This document shows positions 1 to 11,553 of a stretch of DNA of 64,000 nucleotides, in pieces. The DNA is from Pseudomonas sp. G2-4 (GTDB taxonomy: Bacteria; Pseudomonadota; Gammaproteobacteria; Pseudomonadales; Pseudomonadaceae). Below the pieces are notes generated by a model, which saw only the letters and a program-made list of their open reading frames with translations, did not search any database and was not told the origin of the DNA. The position numbers and the translations under genes are program-made. Within the stretch, counting starts at the first letter, position 1; each line of letters opens with the position of its first letter. The stretch is from NCBI RefSeq assembly GCF_030064125.1, contig NZ_CP125957.1, forward strand, positions 2,046,001 through 2,110,000, read 5' to 3'.

Positions 1-66
1 CACCGTCATAATGGCGAATTGGCGGACCACCTTGTAGTTGTAGGCGGTACTGATAGAAGTGTTCAT
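1..66 (-). CDS. ccoN: cbb3-type cytochrome c oxidase subunit I, N-terminal fragment
   Basis: Reading leftward from the ATG at 66, the 22 visible codons give a peptide containing TAYNYKVVRQFAIMTV, which is the characteristic start of pseudomonad CcoN. CcoN is the catalytic, haem- and copper-bearing membrane subunit of the high-affinity cbb3 terminal oxidase used in microaerobic respiration. The gene runs off the left edge, so only the cytoplasmic N-terminus and the beginning of the first helix are seen. It is divergent from the hydrolase at 163, and the space between holds an ANR-type box (188-201) and a TATAAC-like -10 element on the minus strand near 134-139. Pseudomonads usually carry two ccoNOQP copies; the ANR box suggests the oxygen-regulated one, which is inference. 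Confidence 0.85.
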   Translation of the reverse strand, partial: MNTSISTAYNYKVVRQFAIMTV

Positions 67-162
67 GGTTCCCCATCCACGGTTCAGCCGAAGTGAGCGC
101 CTGCGCAAGGCAGTGCGGCGTCCTTCGCCTGGAGTTATAGGCAGACTAAAAGCGAGGTCAGC

Positions 163-849
163 ATGGACAAACAGCACAAGGCCAGTATTGATAGAGATCA
201 ATGGGCGCGATGTGTGGCCGAACACGGCTGGCTCTGGACCGCCGGGCAATCGGCCGTTGGCACCGAGCCACCGACCCTGATCCTGGCCCACGGCGCGGGT
301 GCGCCGATGGACAGCGGCTTCATGGCGGAAATGGCCGCGCGCCTTGCCGCGCATGGCATCAACGTGTTGCGCTTCGAGTTTCCCTACATGGCTCAACGAC
401 GTTTGGATGGGGGCAAGCGCCCACCCAACCCGGCGCCGAAGCTGCTGGAGTGCTGGCGTGAGGTGTACGCCACGGTGCGGCCTTATGTCGCTGGGCGGCT
501 GGCCATTGGCGGCAAGTCCATGGGCGGGCGCATGGCGAGCCTGGTAGCCGATGAATTGGGCGTCGACGCGCTGGTGTGCCTGGGGTATCCCTTCTATGCA
601 GTGGGCAAACCGGAGAAACCGCGGGTCGAGCACCTGGCGGGATTGAAGACCCCCACCTTGATCGTCCAGGGCGAGCGCGATGCGCTGGGTAACCGGGAGG
701 CGGTGCAGGGTTATGACTTGTCACCGGGCATCGAGGTGATGTGGCTGGTAGCGGGGGATCACAACCTGAAGCCGCTGAAGGCTTCGGGGTTTAGTCATGA
801 GCAGCATTTGGAGGCTGCGGCGGGCAAGGTGGCTGCGTTTCTTCAGTAG
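163..849 (+). CDS. alpha/beta-hydrolase family protein (KANL3/Tex30-like)
   Basis: A 228-residue cytosolic protein with no signal peptide. LAHGAGAPMDSGFM near residue 45 forms the oxyanion-hole strand, GGKSMGGRMAS near residue 115 is the nucleophile elbow with its serine, LIVQGERDALG carries the acidic residue, and GDHNLKP near the C-terminus supplies the catalytic histidine. This layout fits the dienelactone-hydrolase-like KANL3/Tex30 group, whose substrates in bacteria are unknown. The ATG at 163 is preceded by GAGG six bases upstream. The gene is divergent from ccoN and followed by a REP doublet. No substrate can be assigned from context. Confidence 0.8.
   Translation: MDKQHKASIDRDQWARCVAEHGWLWTAGQSAVGTEPPTLILAHGAGAPMDSGFMAEMAARLAAHGINVLRFEFPYMAQRRLDGGKRPPNPAPKLLECWREVYATVRPYVAGRLAIGGKSMGGRMASLVADELGVDALVCLGYPFYAVGKPEKPRVEHLAGLKTPTLIVQGERDALGNREAVQGYDLSPGIEVMWLVAGDHNLKPLKASGFSHEQHLEAAAGKVAAFLQ
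188..201. promoter_or_regulatory. ANR/FNR box, probably for ccoN
   Basis: TTGATAGAGATCAA is a perfect TTGAT-N4-ATCAA dyad, the consensus for the oxygen-sensing regulator ANR. Its centre lies about 128 bp upstream of the ccoN start, a plausible distance for an activator site. It also falls inside the first codons of the rightward hydrolase, so it is partly coding. Confidence 0.65.
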
Positions 850-872
850 GTTCTTTGCTGGTTGTCATGGCC

Positions 873-960
873 TCATCGCGAGCAGGCTCGCTCCCACAAT
901 TGGAAATGTATTTGAATGAACATCCTTGATCCCCTGTGGGAGCGAGCTTGCTCGCGATAG
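873..960. repeat. REP doublet, GCGAGCTTGCTCGC family
   Basis: Two oppositely oriented copies of the short palindrome with core GGGAGCGAGCNNGCTCGCGAT flank about 37 bp, the REPIN arrangement common in the P. fluorescens group. It lies between two convergent genes. Confidence 0.85.
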
Positions 961-975
961 CGGTCTCTCAAGCAA

Positions 976-1011
976 TAAAAAACCCGGAAGCTTTCGCTGT
1001 CCGGGTTTTTT
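976..1011 (-). terminator. Rho-independent terminator of aer
   Basis: AAACCCGGA and TCCGGGTTT arms around a short loop, with a T run on the minus strand, just past the stop of the receptor gene. A-rich and T-rich flanks on both sides mean it may also stop rightward transcripts. Confidence 0.8.
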
Positions 1012-1027
1012 ATGAGGCAGGCGTCTG

Positions 1028-2593
1028 TCAGCGGTTGAACCGCTCCACCAACGAATACTGCGTATTCGCCGTACGGGTCAGTTCTTCGCTCAGCAGCGCC
1101 GAGCTGTGGGCCTGGCCCGAGGTCTGGTCAGCCAGCGCCGAGATGTTGCTGATGTTGCGGCTGATCTCCTCGGCCACCGAGCTTTGTTCCTCGGTGGCGG
1201 CGGCGATCTGGGTGGTCATGTCGGTGATGTGGGCCACCGCTTCGCTGATGCCCACCAGGGCCTGGTCCGCTTCCATGACCCGCGCCACGCCCTCTTCGGC
1301 CTGGCGGTGGCCGGCGTCCATGGTCTGCACGGCGTTGGTCGCGGTTTGCTGGAGCTTGGCGATCAAGGCATGAATCTGCCCGGTGGATTCGCTGGTACGT
1401 TGCGCCAATTGCCGCACTTCATCGGCCACCACCGCAAAACCGCGACCCATTTCCCCGGCTCGGGCCGCTTCGATGGCGGCGTTGAGGGCCAGCAGGTTGG
1501 TCTGGTCGGCAATACCCTTGATCACGTCCACCACGCCACCGATCTCGTCGCTGTCCTTGGCCAGTTGGGTCACGGTCTGGCCGGTTTCGCCGACGACCAC
1601 CGACAGGCGCTCGATGGCTTCGCGGGTTTCCCCGGCGATGTCGCGGCCGCGGCTGGTCAAGCGATTGGCTTCCTGGGTAGCGTCGGCCGTGCGCTGCACG
1701 TGGCTGGCGACTTCCTGGGTGGTCGCGGCCATCTGGTTGACCGCTGTGGCGACTTGCTCGGTTTCGACGCGCTGGCGTTCCAGGCCGCTGGAGCTGTCGT
1801 GGGCCAGGGTGTTGGACTGTCGGGCCTGCTCGTTAAGATGCTCGGCGGTGTCCTGCAGGCGGGTCAGGCAGGTTTTCAGGCGCGCTTCCTGGCTGAGGAT
1901 CGACATCTCCAGGCGCGCCTGGGCGCCGCGGCTGTCGGTATACATCCGGGCGATCAGCGGATCGGAGGTGGTTTGCTCGGCCAGGCGCAACAGGCGCTTG
2001 ATCCCGCGTTGCTGCCACTGCAGGCCCAACAGCCCCAAAGGCACCGACAGTGCGGCGGCCAAGGCAAAGCCCCAGGACGAATTGAGGAACGCGCCGACGA
2101 CGAAGCTCAGTTGGCTGACCAGGATAAACGGCAACCAGTCCTGCAGTATCGGTAACCATTTATCGCTGCCGGGAATCGCGGATTTGCCTTGGTTGATACG
2201 TTGATATAGGGCTTCAGCACGGGCGATCTGCTCGGCGGAAGGCTTGACTCGCACCGATTCGTAGCCGATCACCTGATTACCTTCGAACACGGGCGTGACG
2301 TAGGCGTTGACCCAGTAATGGTCACCGTTCTTGCTGCGGTTCTTGACGATGCCCATCCATGGCAAGCCTTGTTTCAGCGTGCCCCACATGTGCGCGAACA
2401 CGGCAGCCGGAACATCGGGGTGACGGACGAGATTGTGTGGCGAACGGATCAGTTCATCTTTCGAGTACCCGCTGATTTCAACGAACGCATCGTTGCAGTA
2501 GGTGATCACGCCCTTGGCGTCGGTGGTGGAAATCAAACGTTGCTGGGCCGGGAAGGTCCTTTCGCGTTGTGTGACGGGTTGGTTGTTACGCAT
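1028..2593 (-). CDS. aer: Aer-like PAS-domain methyl-accepting chemotaxis (energy taxis) receptor
   Basis: A 521-residue receptor. The N-terminal PAS domain (about residues 15-125, with [13 protein letters not shown]) is expected to bind FAD and sense redox state. A hydrophobic hairpin (about 150-190) anchors it in the inner membrane. The rest is an HAMP/signalling coiled coil whose tip contains [20 protein letters not shown], the CheA/CheW contact. There is no periplasmic ligand domain, as in E. coli Aer. The ATG at 2593 gives the family-typical [11 protein letters not shown] start; another in-frame ATG lies four codons upstream. Its location near ccoN and acnA matches P. aeruginosa aer. Five 9-bp tandem repeats sit directly upstream in its leader. 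Confidence 0.9.
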   Translation of the reverse strand: MRNNQPVTQRERTFPAQQRLISTTDAKGVITYCNDAFVEISGYSKDELIRSPHNLVRHPDVPAAVFAHMWGTLKQGLPWMGIVKNRSKNGDHYWVNAYVTPVFEGNQVIGYESVRVKPSAEQIARAEALYQRINQGKSAIPGSDKWLPILQDWLPFILVSQLSFVVGAFLNSSWGFALAAALSVPLGLLGLQWQQRGIKRLLRLAEQTTSDPLIARMYTDSRGAQARLEMSILSQEARLKTCLTRLQDTAEHLNEQARQSNTLAHDSSSGLERQRVETEQVATAVNQMAATTQEVASHVQRTADATQEANRLTSRGRDIAGETREAIERLSVVVGETGQTVTQLAKDSDEIGGVVDVIKGIADQTNLLALNAAIEAARAGEMGRGFAVVADEVRQLAQRTSESTGQIHALIAKLQQTATNAVQTMDAGHRQAEEGVARVMEADQALVGISEAVAHITDMTTQIAAATEEQSSVAEEISRNISNISALADQTSGQAHSSALLSEELTRTANTQYSLVERFNR

Positions 2594-2608
2594 GTTGTGG
2601 TACATCCG

Positions 2609-2653
2609 AAAGGCTTGAAAGGCTTGAAAGGCTTGAAAGGCTTGAAAGGCTTG
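2609..2653. repeat. 9-bp tandem repeat, five copies, in the aer leader
   Basis: Five exact copies of AAAGGCTTG on the plus strand (CAAGCCTTT in the aer sense), ending four bases before the first possible aer start codon. Exact short tandem copies can change number by strand slippage. The unit length is a multiple of three, but no start codon lies upstream in frame, so the array is untranslated leader. Confidence 0.95.
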
Positions 2654-2706
2654 AAAAAGTTGTCGGCGCCGTCACGTTTTTATTGAGGTTATTTTCCCTG
2701 TCGCTA

Positions 2707-3495
2707 TCACGCCAGCATCGGATAGGTAAATAGGGCGAAATGAAGCAGGTTCAGACCGAAGTGGGTGGCAATCGCTGCGCCCAGGCCGCCAAAACGATAA
2801 GCGAGGCCGTAACCGATCCCCGCCAGACCCGACAGCAGCACCCATTCCCAGCCCGCACCGACGTGCACCAGGCCAAACAGCACCGAGGCCAGCAGTAACG
2901 CCAGGTTGTCGCCTTGGCTCAGATGTTTGAAGCGCCGACTCAGGCCTCCCTGAATGTAGCCACGAAACAGTGCTTCCTCCACCAGGGTGACCAGTAAAAG
3001 ATTATTAAGCACCCACAACCAGGCATGATCCGGCCACTTCGGCGCCCACTGGATCATGCCCAGCAGCACCGCCCCGCCGAGGGCCAGCACCGCGCTCAGC
3101 ACCAGGCCCATGGCCGTGGCGTAGACCGACCAACGAAACGAGCGCCGGCCGACGATCCAGGGGCAGGCCAGCAGCAGCCAGAAGCCGATCAGTGCCTTGT
3201 CCTGGTTCAGGTACATGGCAAACGGCACTGCATCATCGGTCAAGCGTTGCGCCGGGATCGCCCGCCCGTTAAAGAAGCCCGGCATCCAGTGCAGGGCCAG
3301 GGCCAGGGCCATCACCAGGAACAGGACATGGCCGAGAAACCGACCCACCGGCATCTGTTGTTGACGAACCGCATACCCGGCGAACAGCAGCAGTGCGATC
3401 GAAATGACCGCGGTCCAGGCCAACTGACCGAAGATCAGGGCCAGGCCATAGCCGATGGAGAGGAGGGCCAGGTAGGGCCAGGGCAGGGCAGGCAT
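2707..3495 (-). CDS. CPBP family intramembrane glutamic endopeptidase
   Basis: A 262-residue polytopic membrane protein with about seven to eight hydrophobic segments. The conserved CPBP (CAAX protease / bacteriocin-processing) motifs are present: EEALFRG with the paired glutamates at 173-174, a downstream FGLVHVG motif with its histidine, and HFGLNLLH near the C-terminus. These form the putative metal or catalytic site within the membrane. The ATG at 3495 has AAGGA seven bases upstream. The gene lies between aer and acnA, all leftward, but with terminators on both sides it is probably transcribed alone. Its substrate is unknown. Confidence 0.85.
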   Translation of the reverse strand: MPALPWPYLALLSIGYGLALIFGQLAWTAVISIALLLFAGYAVRQQQMPVGRFLGHVLFLVMALALALHWMPGFFNGRAIPAQRLTDDAVPFAMYLNQDKALIGFWLLLACPWIVGRRSFRWSVYATAMGLVLSAVLALGGAVLLGMIQWAPKWPDHAWLWVLNNLLLVTLVEEALFRGYIQGGLSRRFKHLSQGDNLALLLASVLFGLVHVGAGWEWVLLSGLAGIGYGLAYRFGGLGAAIATHFGLNLLHFALFTYPMLA

Positions 3496-3573
3496 ATCAC
3501 ATCCTTTTGAGGCGGGTGAACGGTTGAGGCGGGCAGGCAGGCTGAGCCGGCGGGATTATAGGCAGGCTGATAC

Positions 3574-3604
3574 AAAAACACCGCCCTTAAGCGGCGGTGT
3601 TTTC
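3574..3604 (-). terminator. Terminator of acnA
   Basis: AACACCGCC and GGCGGTGTT arms followed by a T run on the minus strand, just after the acnA stop codon. Confidence 0.8.
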
Positions 3605-3619
3605 GTAGGACGGGTCTTT

Positions 3620-6361
<2,742 letters not shown>

Positions 6362-6533
6362 TGAAATGACTCCTTTGGGTCCGCACGGCTACGGACTGAC
6401 GGGACGGACAGAGCCTTTAACCTAGCCCTGTTTTAAGTGTAAGACTAATCACTGGACTCTATGGGCAGGTTCGGGGTTCCGAACTCCGCTATCATGCGGC
6501 GGTTTTCGTGACAGGCTTTGCTACGGAGTTTCA

Positions 6534-7607
6534 ATGAACACGCTTTTTATGCACTGCCGGCCGGGCTTCGAAGGCGAGGTCTGTTCCGAGATCGCCGAGC
6601 ACGCCGCGCGACTCAACGTGGCCGGCTACGCCAAGGCCAAATCGGCCAGTGCCTGCGCTGAATTTGTCTGCACCGAAGATGACGGCGCCGAACGGCTGAT
6701 GCGTGGCCAGCGTTTCGCCGAGCTGATTTTTCCGCGCCAGTGGGCGCGCGGCACCTTCATTGATTTGCCGGAAACCGACCGCATCAGCGTCATCCTGGCC
6801 CACATGGCCGATTTCCCGACCTGCGGCAGCCTGTGGCTGGAAGTCGTGGACACCAACGACGGCAAGGAGCTGTCGAACTTCTGCAAAAAGTTCGAGGGGC
6901 CGCTGCGCAAGGCGCTGGCCGCTGCCGGCAAGCTGGTGGACGATCCGCGCAAGCCGCGCCTGCTGCTGACGTTCAAGAGTGGCCGCGAAGTGTTCCTGGG
7001 CTTGGCGGACGCTGATAATTCGGCAATGTGGCCGATGGGTATTCCCCGCCTGAAATTCCCCCGGGAGGCGCCGAGTCGCTCCACCCTCAAGCTTGAGGAA
7101 GCCTGGCACCATTTCATCCCTCGGGACCAATGGGACGAGCGCCTGCACGGTGACATGACGGGCGTGGACCTCGGCGCGGCACCGGGTGGCTGGACCTGGC
7201 AACTGGTCAATCGTGGGATGCTGGTGACCGCGATCGACAATGGTCCGATGGCGGAAAGCCTGATGGACACCGGCCTGGTGCAGCACCTGATGGCGGACGG
7301 TTTTACCTTCAAGCCGAAACAGCCGGTGGACTGGATGGTCTGCGACATCGTCGAGAAACCGGCGCGTAACGCGGCGATGCTGGAAGAATGGATCGGCGAG
7401 GGCCATTGCCGCGAAGCGGTGGTCAACCTCAAACTGCCGATGAAACAGCGCTATGCCGAGGTCAAGCGTCTGCTCGAACGCATCGCCGACGGTTTCAAGG
7501 CCCGGGGCATCAAGGTCGAGATCGGTTGCAAGCAGCTGTACCACGACCGTGAGGAAGTAACCTGCCATTTGCGGCGGTTGGACACGAAAAAGCCGAAGTC
7601 CCGTTGA
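6534..7607 (+). CDS. rlmM: 23S rRNA (cytidine-2498-2'-O)-methyltransferase
   Basis: A 357-residue SAM-dependent enzyme that methylates the ribose of C2498 in the peptidyl transferase centre. An N-terminal THUMP-like half (about 1-170) precedes a Rossmann methyltransferase whose motif I reads GVDLGAAPGGWTWQL near residue 205. VCDIVEKP and VNLKLPMK carry the catalytic Asp and Lys of the KDKE-type 2'-O-methyltransferases. GGAG lies five bases before the ATG. It is a single-gene unit ending in a REP palindrome. Confidence 0.95.
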   Translation: MNTLFMHCRPGFEGEVCSEIAEHAARLNVAGYAKAKSASACAEFVCTEDDGAERLMRGQRFAELIFPRQWARGTFIDLPETDRISVILAHMADFPTCGSLWLEVVDTNDGKELSNFCKKFEGPLRKALAAAGKLVDDPRKPRLLLTFKSGREVFLGLADADNSAMWPMGIPRLKFPREAPSRSTLKLEEAWHHFIPRDQWDERLHGDMTGVDLGAAPGGWTWQLVNRGMLVTAIDNGPMAESLMDTGLVQHLMADGFTFKPKQPVDWMVCDIVEKPARNAAMLEEWIGEGHCREAVVNLKLPMKQRYAEVKRLLERIADGFKARGIKVEIGCKQLYHDREEVTCHLRRLDTKKPKSR

Positions 7608-7623
7608 TGCCTTGAAGGGTTTT

Positions 7624-7725
7624 TGTGGCGAGGGAGCTTGCTCCCGCTGGGTTGCGAAGCAACCCCCAGTCCAAAGAGCGACGACTGCTGCGCAGCCGAG
7701 CGGGAGCAAGCTCCCTCGCCACAGG
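7624..7725. repeat. REP doublet, GGGAGCTTGCTCCC family
   Basis: Two inverted copies of TGTGGCGAGGGAGC with an inner GTTGCGAAGCAAC hairpin. It lies between rlmM and tusA and belongs to the second REP family of this window. Confidence 0.85.
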
Positions 7726-7792
7726 GATTGATGCAGAACTGTTAAGGGCGCCGGCATTGCGCGACAATGCCGGCCAGTTTCAGGAGTAGAAC

Positions 7793-8044
7793 ATGAGTGA
7801 AATGAACGATGCGCCGGTCGACGGCACGCTGGATGCCACGGGCCTCAATTGCCCGGAGCCGGTGATGATGCTGCACCAGCATATCCGCGACCTGGCCCCC
7901 GGCGGACTGCTGAAGGTGATCGCCACCGACCCTTCGACCCGCCGCGACATCCCCAAGTTTTGCGTGTTTCTGGACCACGAGCTGGTGGCCCAGCATGAGG
8001 AGGCTGGCACTTACCTCTACTGGATCCGCAAGAAGCTCGCTTAA
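7793..8044 (+). CDS. tusA: Sulfurtransferase TusA
   Basis: An 83-residue SirA/TusA-fold protein that relays persulfide sulfur from cysteine desulfurase toward tRNA thiolation and other sulfur acceptors. The signature Cys-Pro-x-Pro is present in LNCPEPVMM near residue 21, with the active cysteine. AGGAG lies six bases before the ATG. Its stop overlaps the stop of the convergent MATE gene by four bases. TusA-fold proteins also include redox-related SirA-like paralogues; the single CPxP motif and length favour TusA. Confidence 0.92.
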   Translation: MSEMNDAPVDGTLDATGLNCPEPVMMLHQHIRDLAPGGLLKVIATDPSTRRDIPKFCVFLDHELVAQHEEAGTYLYWIRKKLA

Positions 8045-9438
8045 TCCGATGAGCGACTGATGCGGATCTGCTTGCGCGCGCTGCGGGCCAGGCGAATCGA
8101 CAGCATCAGCGCCGCGCAGCTCAAGCCCACGATCAAGCCTTGCCACAACCCGCTCGGGCCGCTGGGCGCGCCGAGCCAATCGGTCAGGCCCAGGGCGTAA
8201 CCCACTGGCAGGCCGATGCCCCAATACGCGAACAGCGTCAGGATCATCGTCACCCGGGTGTCCTGGTAGCCGCGCAACGCGCCCGCCGCCGTGACCTGGA
8301 TCGCGTCGGAAAACTGAAACAGCGCCGCGTAGACGATCAGCATCGACGCTACCTCAATCACCACCGGATCGGCGGTATAGATCGCCGCGATGGGCCCGCG
8401 CAGTGCGAACATCAGGCTCGCCGACAGGCAGGCATAGGCCAACGCCGTGCCCATCCCCACACCCGCGGCGAAGCGCGCTTCACGGGGCTGAGCGCGCCCC
8501 AGGGCCTGGCCGACCCGCACGGTCACGGCCATGCCCAGGGAGTAGGGGATCATGAACACCAGGGAACTGAAGTTCAGCGCGATCTGGTGCCCGGCCACGA
8601 CCGTGGCGCCGAGGCTGCCGATCAGCAGGGCAATTACCGCAAAAATACTCGACTCGGCGAACACCGCGATGCCAATCGGCAGGCCGATGCCCAGCAGGCG
8701 CTTGATGACGGTCCAGTGTGGCCAGTCGAAACGGCTGAACAACCGGCTCGATTGATAGACCGGTGCCCAACAGGCCCAACCCGCCATGCCCAGGGCCATG
8801 AACCACATCACGATGGCCGTGGCCCAGCCGCAACCGACGCCGCCCATGGCCGGCACGCCGAGGTGGCCGTAGATGAAGATGTAATTGAGTGGAATGTTCA
8901 GTGCCAATCCGCACAAGCCCAGGACCATGGCCGGTCGCGTACGACCCAGGCCGTCGCTGAAGCAGCGCAGCACGTGATACAGCGCCACCGCCGGCAGGCC
9001 GGTGCCGATACCTCGCAGGTATTCCATGCACGGACCGATCAGTTCCGGGTCGACCTTCATGATGTGCAGGATCGGCTCGGCACTGAACAGTGCCAGCGTT
9101 GCGATCAATCCGACCACCAGCGCCAGCCACAGTGCCTGGCGCACCAACGGACCGATCTGGTCGAACGTACCGGCGCCGAAGCGCTGGGCGACTTTCGGAG
9201 TCGTGGCCAGCAACGTGCCAGTCATCAACAGGAACACCGGCACCCAGATCGAGTTGCCCAACGCCACTGCCGCCAGATCCCGTGGGCCGACGCGCCCCGC
9301 CATCACGGCGTCGACAAAACCCATGGCAGTAGTCGCCAGTTGCGCCACCATGATTGGCAACGCCAAGGCCAGCAGCGTCCTGAGCTCCAGACGAACCCGA
9401 GCCGGGCGGGAGAGGGGGGTGTCGATAACAGGATTCAC
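8041..9438 (-). CDS. MATE family multidrug efflux transporter (NorM/PmpM-like)
   Basis: A 465-residue inner-membrane protein with twelve hydrophobic segments in two homologous halves, coupling cation entry to drug export. The first helix begins [20 protein letters not shown], the NorM-type start, with the conserved [16 protein letters not shown] stretch after it. There is no ATG before the first helix. GTG at 9438 gives [12 protein letters not shown] and is the best start; GGA lies about a dozen bases upstream. The open frame continues further upstream through a 9-bp tandem repeat, but that extension has no protein character. Drug specificity cannot be read from sequence. Confidence 0.9.
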   Translation of the reverse strand: MNPVIDTPLSRPARVRLELRTLLALALPIMVAQLATTAMGFVDAVMAGRVGPRDLAAVALGNSIWVPVFLLMTGTLLATTPKVAQRFGAGTFDQIGPLVRQALWLALVVGLIATLALFSAEPILHIMKVDPELIGPCMEYLRGIGTGLPAVALYHVLRCFSDGLGRTRPAMVLGLCGLALNIPLNYIFIYGHLGVPAMGGVGCGWATAIVMWFMALGMAGWACWAPVYQSSRLFSRFDWPHWTVIKRLLGIGLPIGIAVFAESSIFAVIALLIGSLGATVVAGHQIALNFSSLVFMIPYSLGMAVTVRVGQALGRAQPREARFAAGVGMGTALAYACLSASLMFALRGPIAAIYTADPVVIEVASMLIVYAALFQFSDAIQVTAAGALRGYQDTRVTMILTLFAYWGIGLPVGYALGLTDWLGAPSGPSGLWQGLIVGLSCAALMLSIRLARSARKQIRISRSSD

Positions 9439-9551
9439 AGGCGAAACGTCCAAAAAAATAAGCGCGAGGCGGCGGATTCTACCCCTTGACGCAGCGGTCA
9501 GGAAAAAACCTCTGTTGTGGATTTGTAATCGAGCTCTCCGTGTGTTCAGCC

Positions 9552-9587
9552 TGGACTGTTTGGACTGTTTGGACTGTTTGGACTGTT
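9552..9587. repeat. 9-bp tandem repeat upstream of the MATE gene
   Basis: Four exact copies of TGGACTGTT (AACAGTCCA in the sense of the MATE gene), about 115 bp upstream of its GTG start. The unit differs from the array at 2609 but has the same length. Confidence 0.95.
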
Positions 9588-9608
9588 TGGGCCGGAGACA
9601 GGGTGACC

Positions 9609-9708
9609 TGTGGCGAGGGAGCTTGCTCCCGCTCGGCTGCGCAGCAGTCGTCGCTCTTTGGATTGGGGTTGCTTCGCAACCCAGCGGGAGCAAGCTCCCT
9701 CGCCACAA
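9609..9708. repeat. REP doublet, GGGAGCTTGCTCCC family
   Basis: Inverted TGTGGCGAGGGAGC copies about 100 bp apart with inner palindromic CTGCGCAGCAG and GTTGCTTCGCAAC segments. With the 9-bp array it fills the gap between the divergent MATE and pdxB genes. Arm and inner sequences closely match the copy at 7624 in reverse orientation. Confidence 0.9.
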
Positions 9709-9787
9709 CATCGTTCACTGAAGTAATGCGCTGGCCCATCGAGGCGCGTAGCGCCTACACTGCCTACCCCGCCAAAGGAGCTCTGCC

Positions 9788-10930
9788 ATGCTGATCGTCG
9801 CTGACGAAAACATCCCCCTGCTTGATGCGTTTTTCCAAGGTTTCGGCGAAATCCGCCGGGTGCCCGGGCGGGGTATCGACCGGGCGATGGTCGAGCAGGC
9901 CGACGTGCTGCTGGTGCGCTCGGTGAGCCAGGTCAATCGGGCGCTGCTGGAAGGCAGCAAGGTGCGCTTCGTCGGCACCTGCACCATTGGCACCGATCAC
10001 CTGGACCTCGATTATTTCGCCGAGGCCGGCATCCGCTGGGCCAGTGCGCCGGGCTGCAATGCCCGTGGCGTGGTGGACTATGTGCTGGGCAGCCTGATGA
10101 CCCTGGCTGAAATCGAAGGCGCGGACCTCCAGCAGCGGACCTTCGGCGTGGTGGGGGCCGGTCAGGTGGGCGGGCGGTTGATCGAGGTGCTCAAGGGGCT
10201 TGGCTGGACCGTGAAGGTCTGCGATCCGCCACGCCAGGTCGCCGAGGGTGGCGAGTATGTGAGCCTGGAGCAGATCATCGAGCAGTGCGATGTGATCAGC
10301 CTGCACACACCGTTGACCCGCGACGGTGAACACCCGACCTGGCACCTGTTCGATGAAGAACGCCTGAACCAGCTCAAGCCCGGCTCCTGGTTGATCAACG
10401 CGGCCCGAGGCCCGGTGATCGATAATGCCGCGCTGCGCGAGGTGCTGCTGGAGCGAGAGGACTTGCAAGCGGTGCTGGATGTCTGGGAGCAGGAGCCCAC
10501 CGTGGATGTGGACCTGGCCGACCTGTGTGTGGTCGCCACGCCGCACATTGCCGGCTACAGCCTTGATGGTCGCCAGCGCGGCACGGCGCAGATCTACGAG
10601 GCCTTGTGCGCTTTCCTGGAACGACCGGTTGAAGTACGCCTGAGTGACCTGCTGCCCCGGCCCTGGCTGGCGGGCATCACCCTGGACGCCGAAACCGACC
10701 CGGCCTGGGCCCTGGCGGCGCTGTGCCGGAGCGTGTACGACCCACGTCGCGACGACGCGGATTTTCGTCGCAGCCTGGTGGGAACGGTCAGTGAGCAACG
10801 CAGTGCGTTTGATGCCCTGCGCAAGCACTATCCGCCGCGCCGGGAAATCGACAGCTTGAAGGTGCGTATCGAAGGGGCGTCCGCGACCTTGCAACAGATC
10901 GTGACGGCGCTCGGTGCCACCGCGGTTTAG
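9788..10930 (+). CDS. pdxB: 4-phosphoerythronate dehydrogenase
   Basis: A 380-residue D-2-hydroxyacid dehydrogenase family enzyme that oxidises 4-phosphoerythronate in pyridoxal phosphate synthesis. It starts [11 protein letters not shown], contains the NAD Rossmann motif [12 protein letters not shown] near residue 120, the substrate arginine in NAARGPVID, the Glu in VWEQEPTVD and the catalytic His in ATPHIAGYS. The C-terminal ~100-residue PdxB dimerisation domain separates it from other hydroxyacid dehydrogenases. AAAGGAG lies seven bases before the ATG. It is a monocistronic gene followed by a REP element. Confidence 0.95.
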   Translation: MLIVADENIPLLDAFFQGFGEIRRVPGRGIDRAMVEQADVLLVRSVSQVNRALLEGSKVRFVGTCTIGTDHLDLDYFAEAGIRWASAPGCNARGVVDYVLGSLMTLAEIEGADLQQRTFGVVGAGQVGGRLIEVLKGLGWTVKVCDPPRQVAEGGEYVSLEQIIEQCDVISLHTPLTRDGEHPTWHLFDEERLNQLKPGSWLINAARGPVIDNAALREVLLEREDLQAVLDVWEQEPTVDVDLADLCVVATPHIAGYSLDGRQRGTAQIYEALCAFLERPVEVRLSDLLPRPWLAGITLDAETDPAWALAALCRSVYDPRRDDADFRRSLVGTVSEQRSAFDALRKHYPPRREIDSLKVRIEGASATLQQIVTALGATAV

Positions 10931-10939
10931 GCAAGGCTG

Positions 10940-11049
10940 TTGTGGCGAGGGAGCTTGCTCCCGCTCGGCTGCGCAGCAGTCGTCGCTTCTGCGCCCTCAG
11001 GAATAGGGGTTGCTTCGCAACCCAGCGGGAGCAAGCTCCCTCGCCACAG
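10940..11049. repeat. REP doublet, GGGAGCTTGCTCCC family
   Basis: Inverted TGTGGCGAGGGAGC copies about 110 bp apart, again with inner GCTGCGCAGC and GTTGCTTCGCAAC palindromes, between the convergent pdxB and the 59-residue gene. Confidence 0.9.
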
Positions 11050-11067
11050 GTTTCTGTCTGGCAGGCA

Positions 11068-11094
11068 TAAAAAACCCGACATCAACGTCGGGTC
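11068..11094 (-). terminator. Terminator of the 59-residue gene
   Basis: ACCCGACGT and ACGTCGGGT-type arms with a run of six T on the minus strand. Confidence 0.8.
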
Positions 11095-11113
11095 CAATTG
11101 AAGACGGGCTGTA

Positions 11114-11293
11114 TCACTTTTGTTCGACAGGTTTGACCAGGCGTTTCTCCAGCTCGCTGCACGCCTTCTGGATCATGTCTTCAGTGATCGGGACTTCGCG
11201 CCCTTGGGCATCGATAAACGAGCAGCCCAGGGATTGGTCCGGTTGCGTGCGGATCACTTGAATCTTGTCGTCGCTGCTGTGTTGCAAGGACAT
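11114..11293 (-). CDS. Conserved small hypothetical protein (59 aa)
   Basis: A 59-residue soluble protein starting MSLQHSSDDKIQVIRTQ and containing SLGCSFIDAQGREVPIT. It looks like a small beta-rich N-terminus plus an amphipathic C-terminal helix with QKACSELEKRLV. I recognise the type as conserved in Pseudomonas but know of no function. The start at 11293 is chosen because GGAG lies seven bases upstream; a further upstream ATG (11308) overlaps that ribosome binding site. A clear terminator follows, so it is a free-standing gene. Confidence 0.75.
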   Translation of the reverse strand: MSLQHSSDDKIQVIRTQPDQSLGCSFIDAQGREVPITEDMIQKACSELEKRLVKPVEQK

Positions 11294-11553
11294 GGCCTGT
11301 CTCCTCATCAGGTTGTGCGCCTACTTTAATGTCGCCAGGTGACCGAGCCATGACACTCCTTGTAGGTTCATGGCGACACCTCCACTCAATCAGAAACACA
11401 GTTGCGTTTCCAGCCAGACTTTAGACCGATAACATCTATACGCTAGTCGCTGCGGTCATATTTAACCTGACTCATTCTGATTCAACCCTGGTTGCGTTGC
11501 GTTTCGGTGCCGCTGGCCGGTCTTTTTTCCTGTTGTTCTATCGGATGCTCCTG

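Noticed and set aside
2318..2686. Rightward frame encoding a GLK repeat through the 9-bp array
   Set aside because: It is opposite the aer PAS domain and its repeat is only a translation of the tandem array; no ribosome site.
8140..9489. A 449-codon rightward frame opposite the MATE gene
   Set aside because: Composition is His/Arg/Gln-rich with no hydrophobic core or motif, and it lies wholly opposite a clear membrane transporter.
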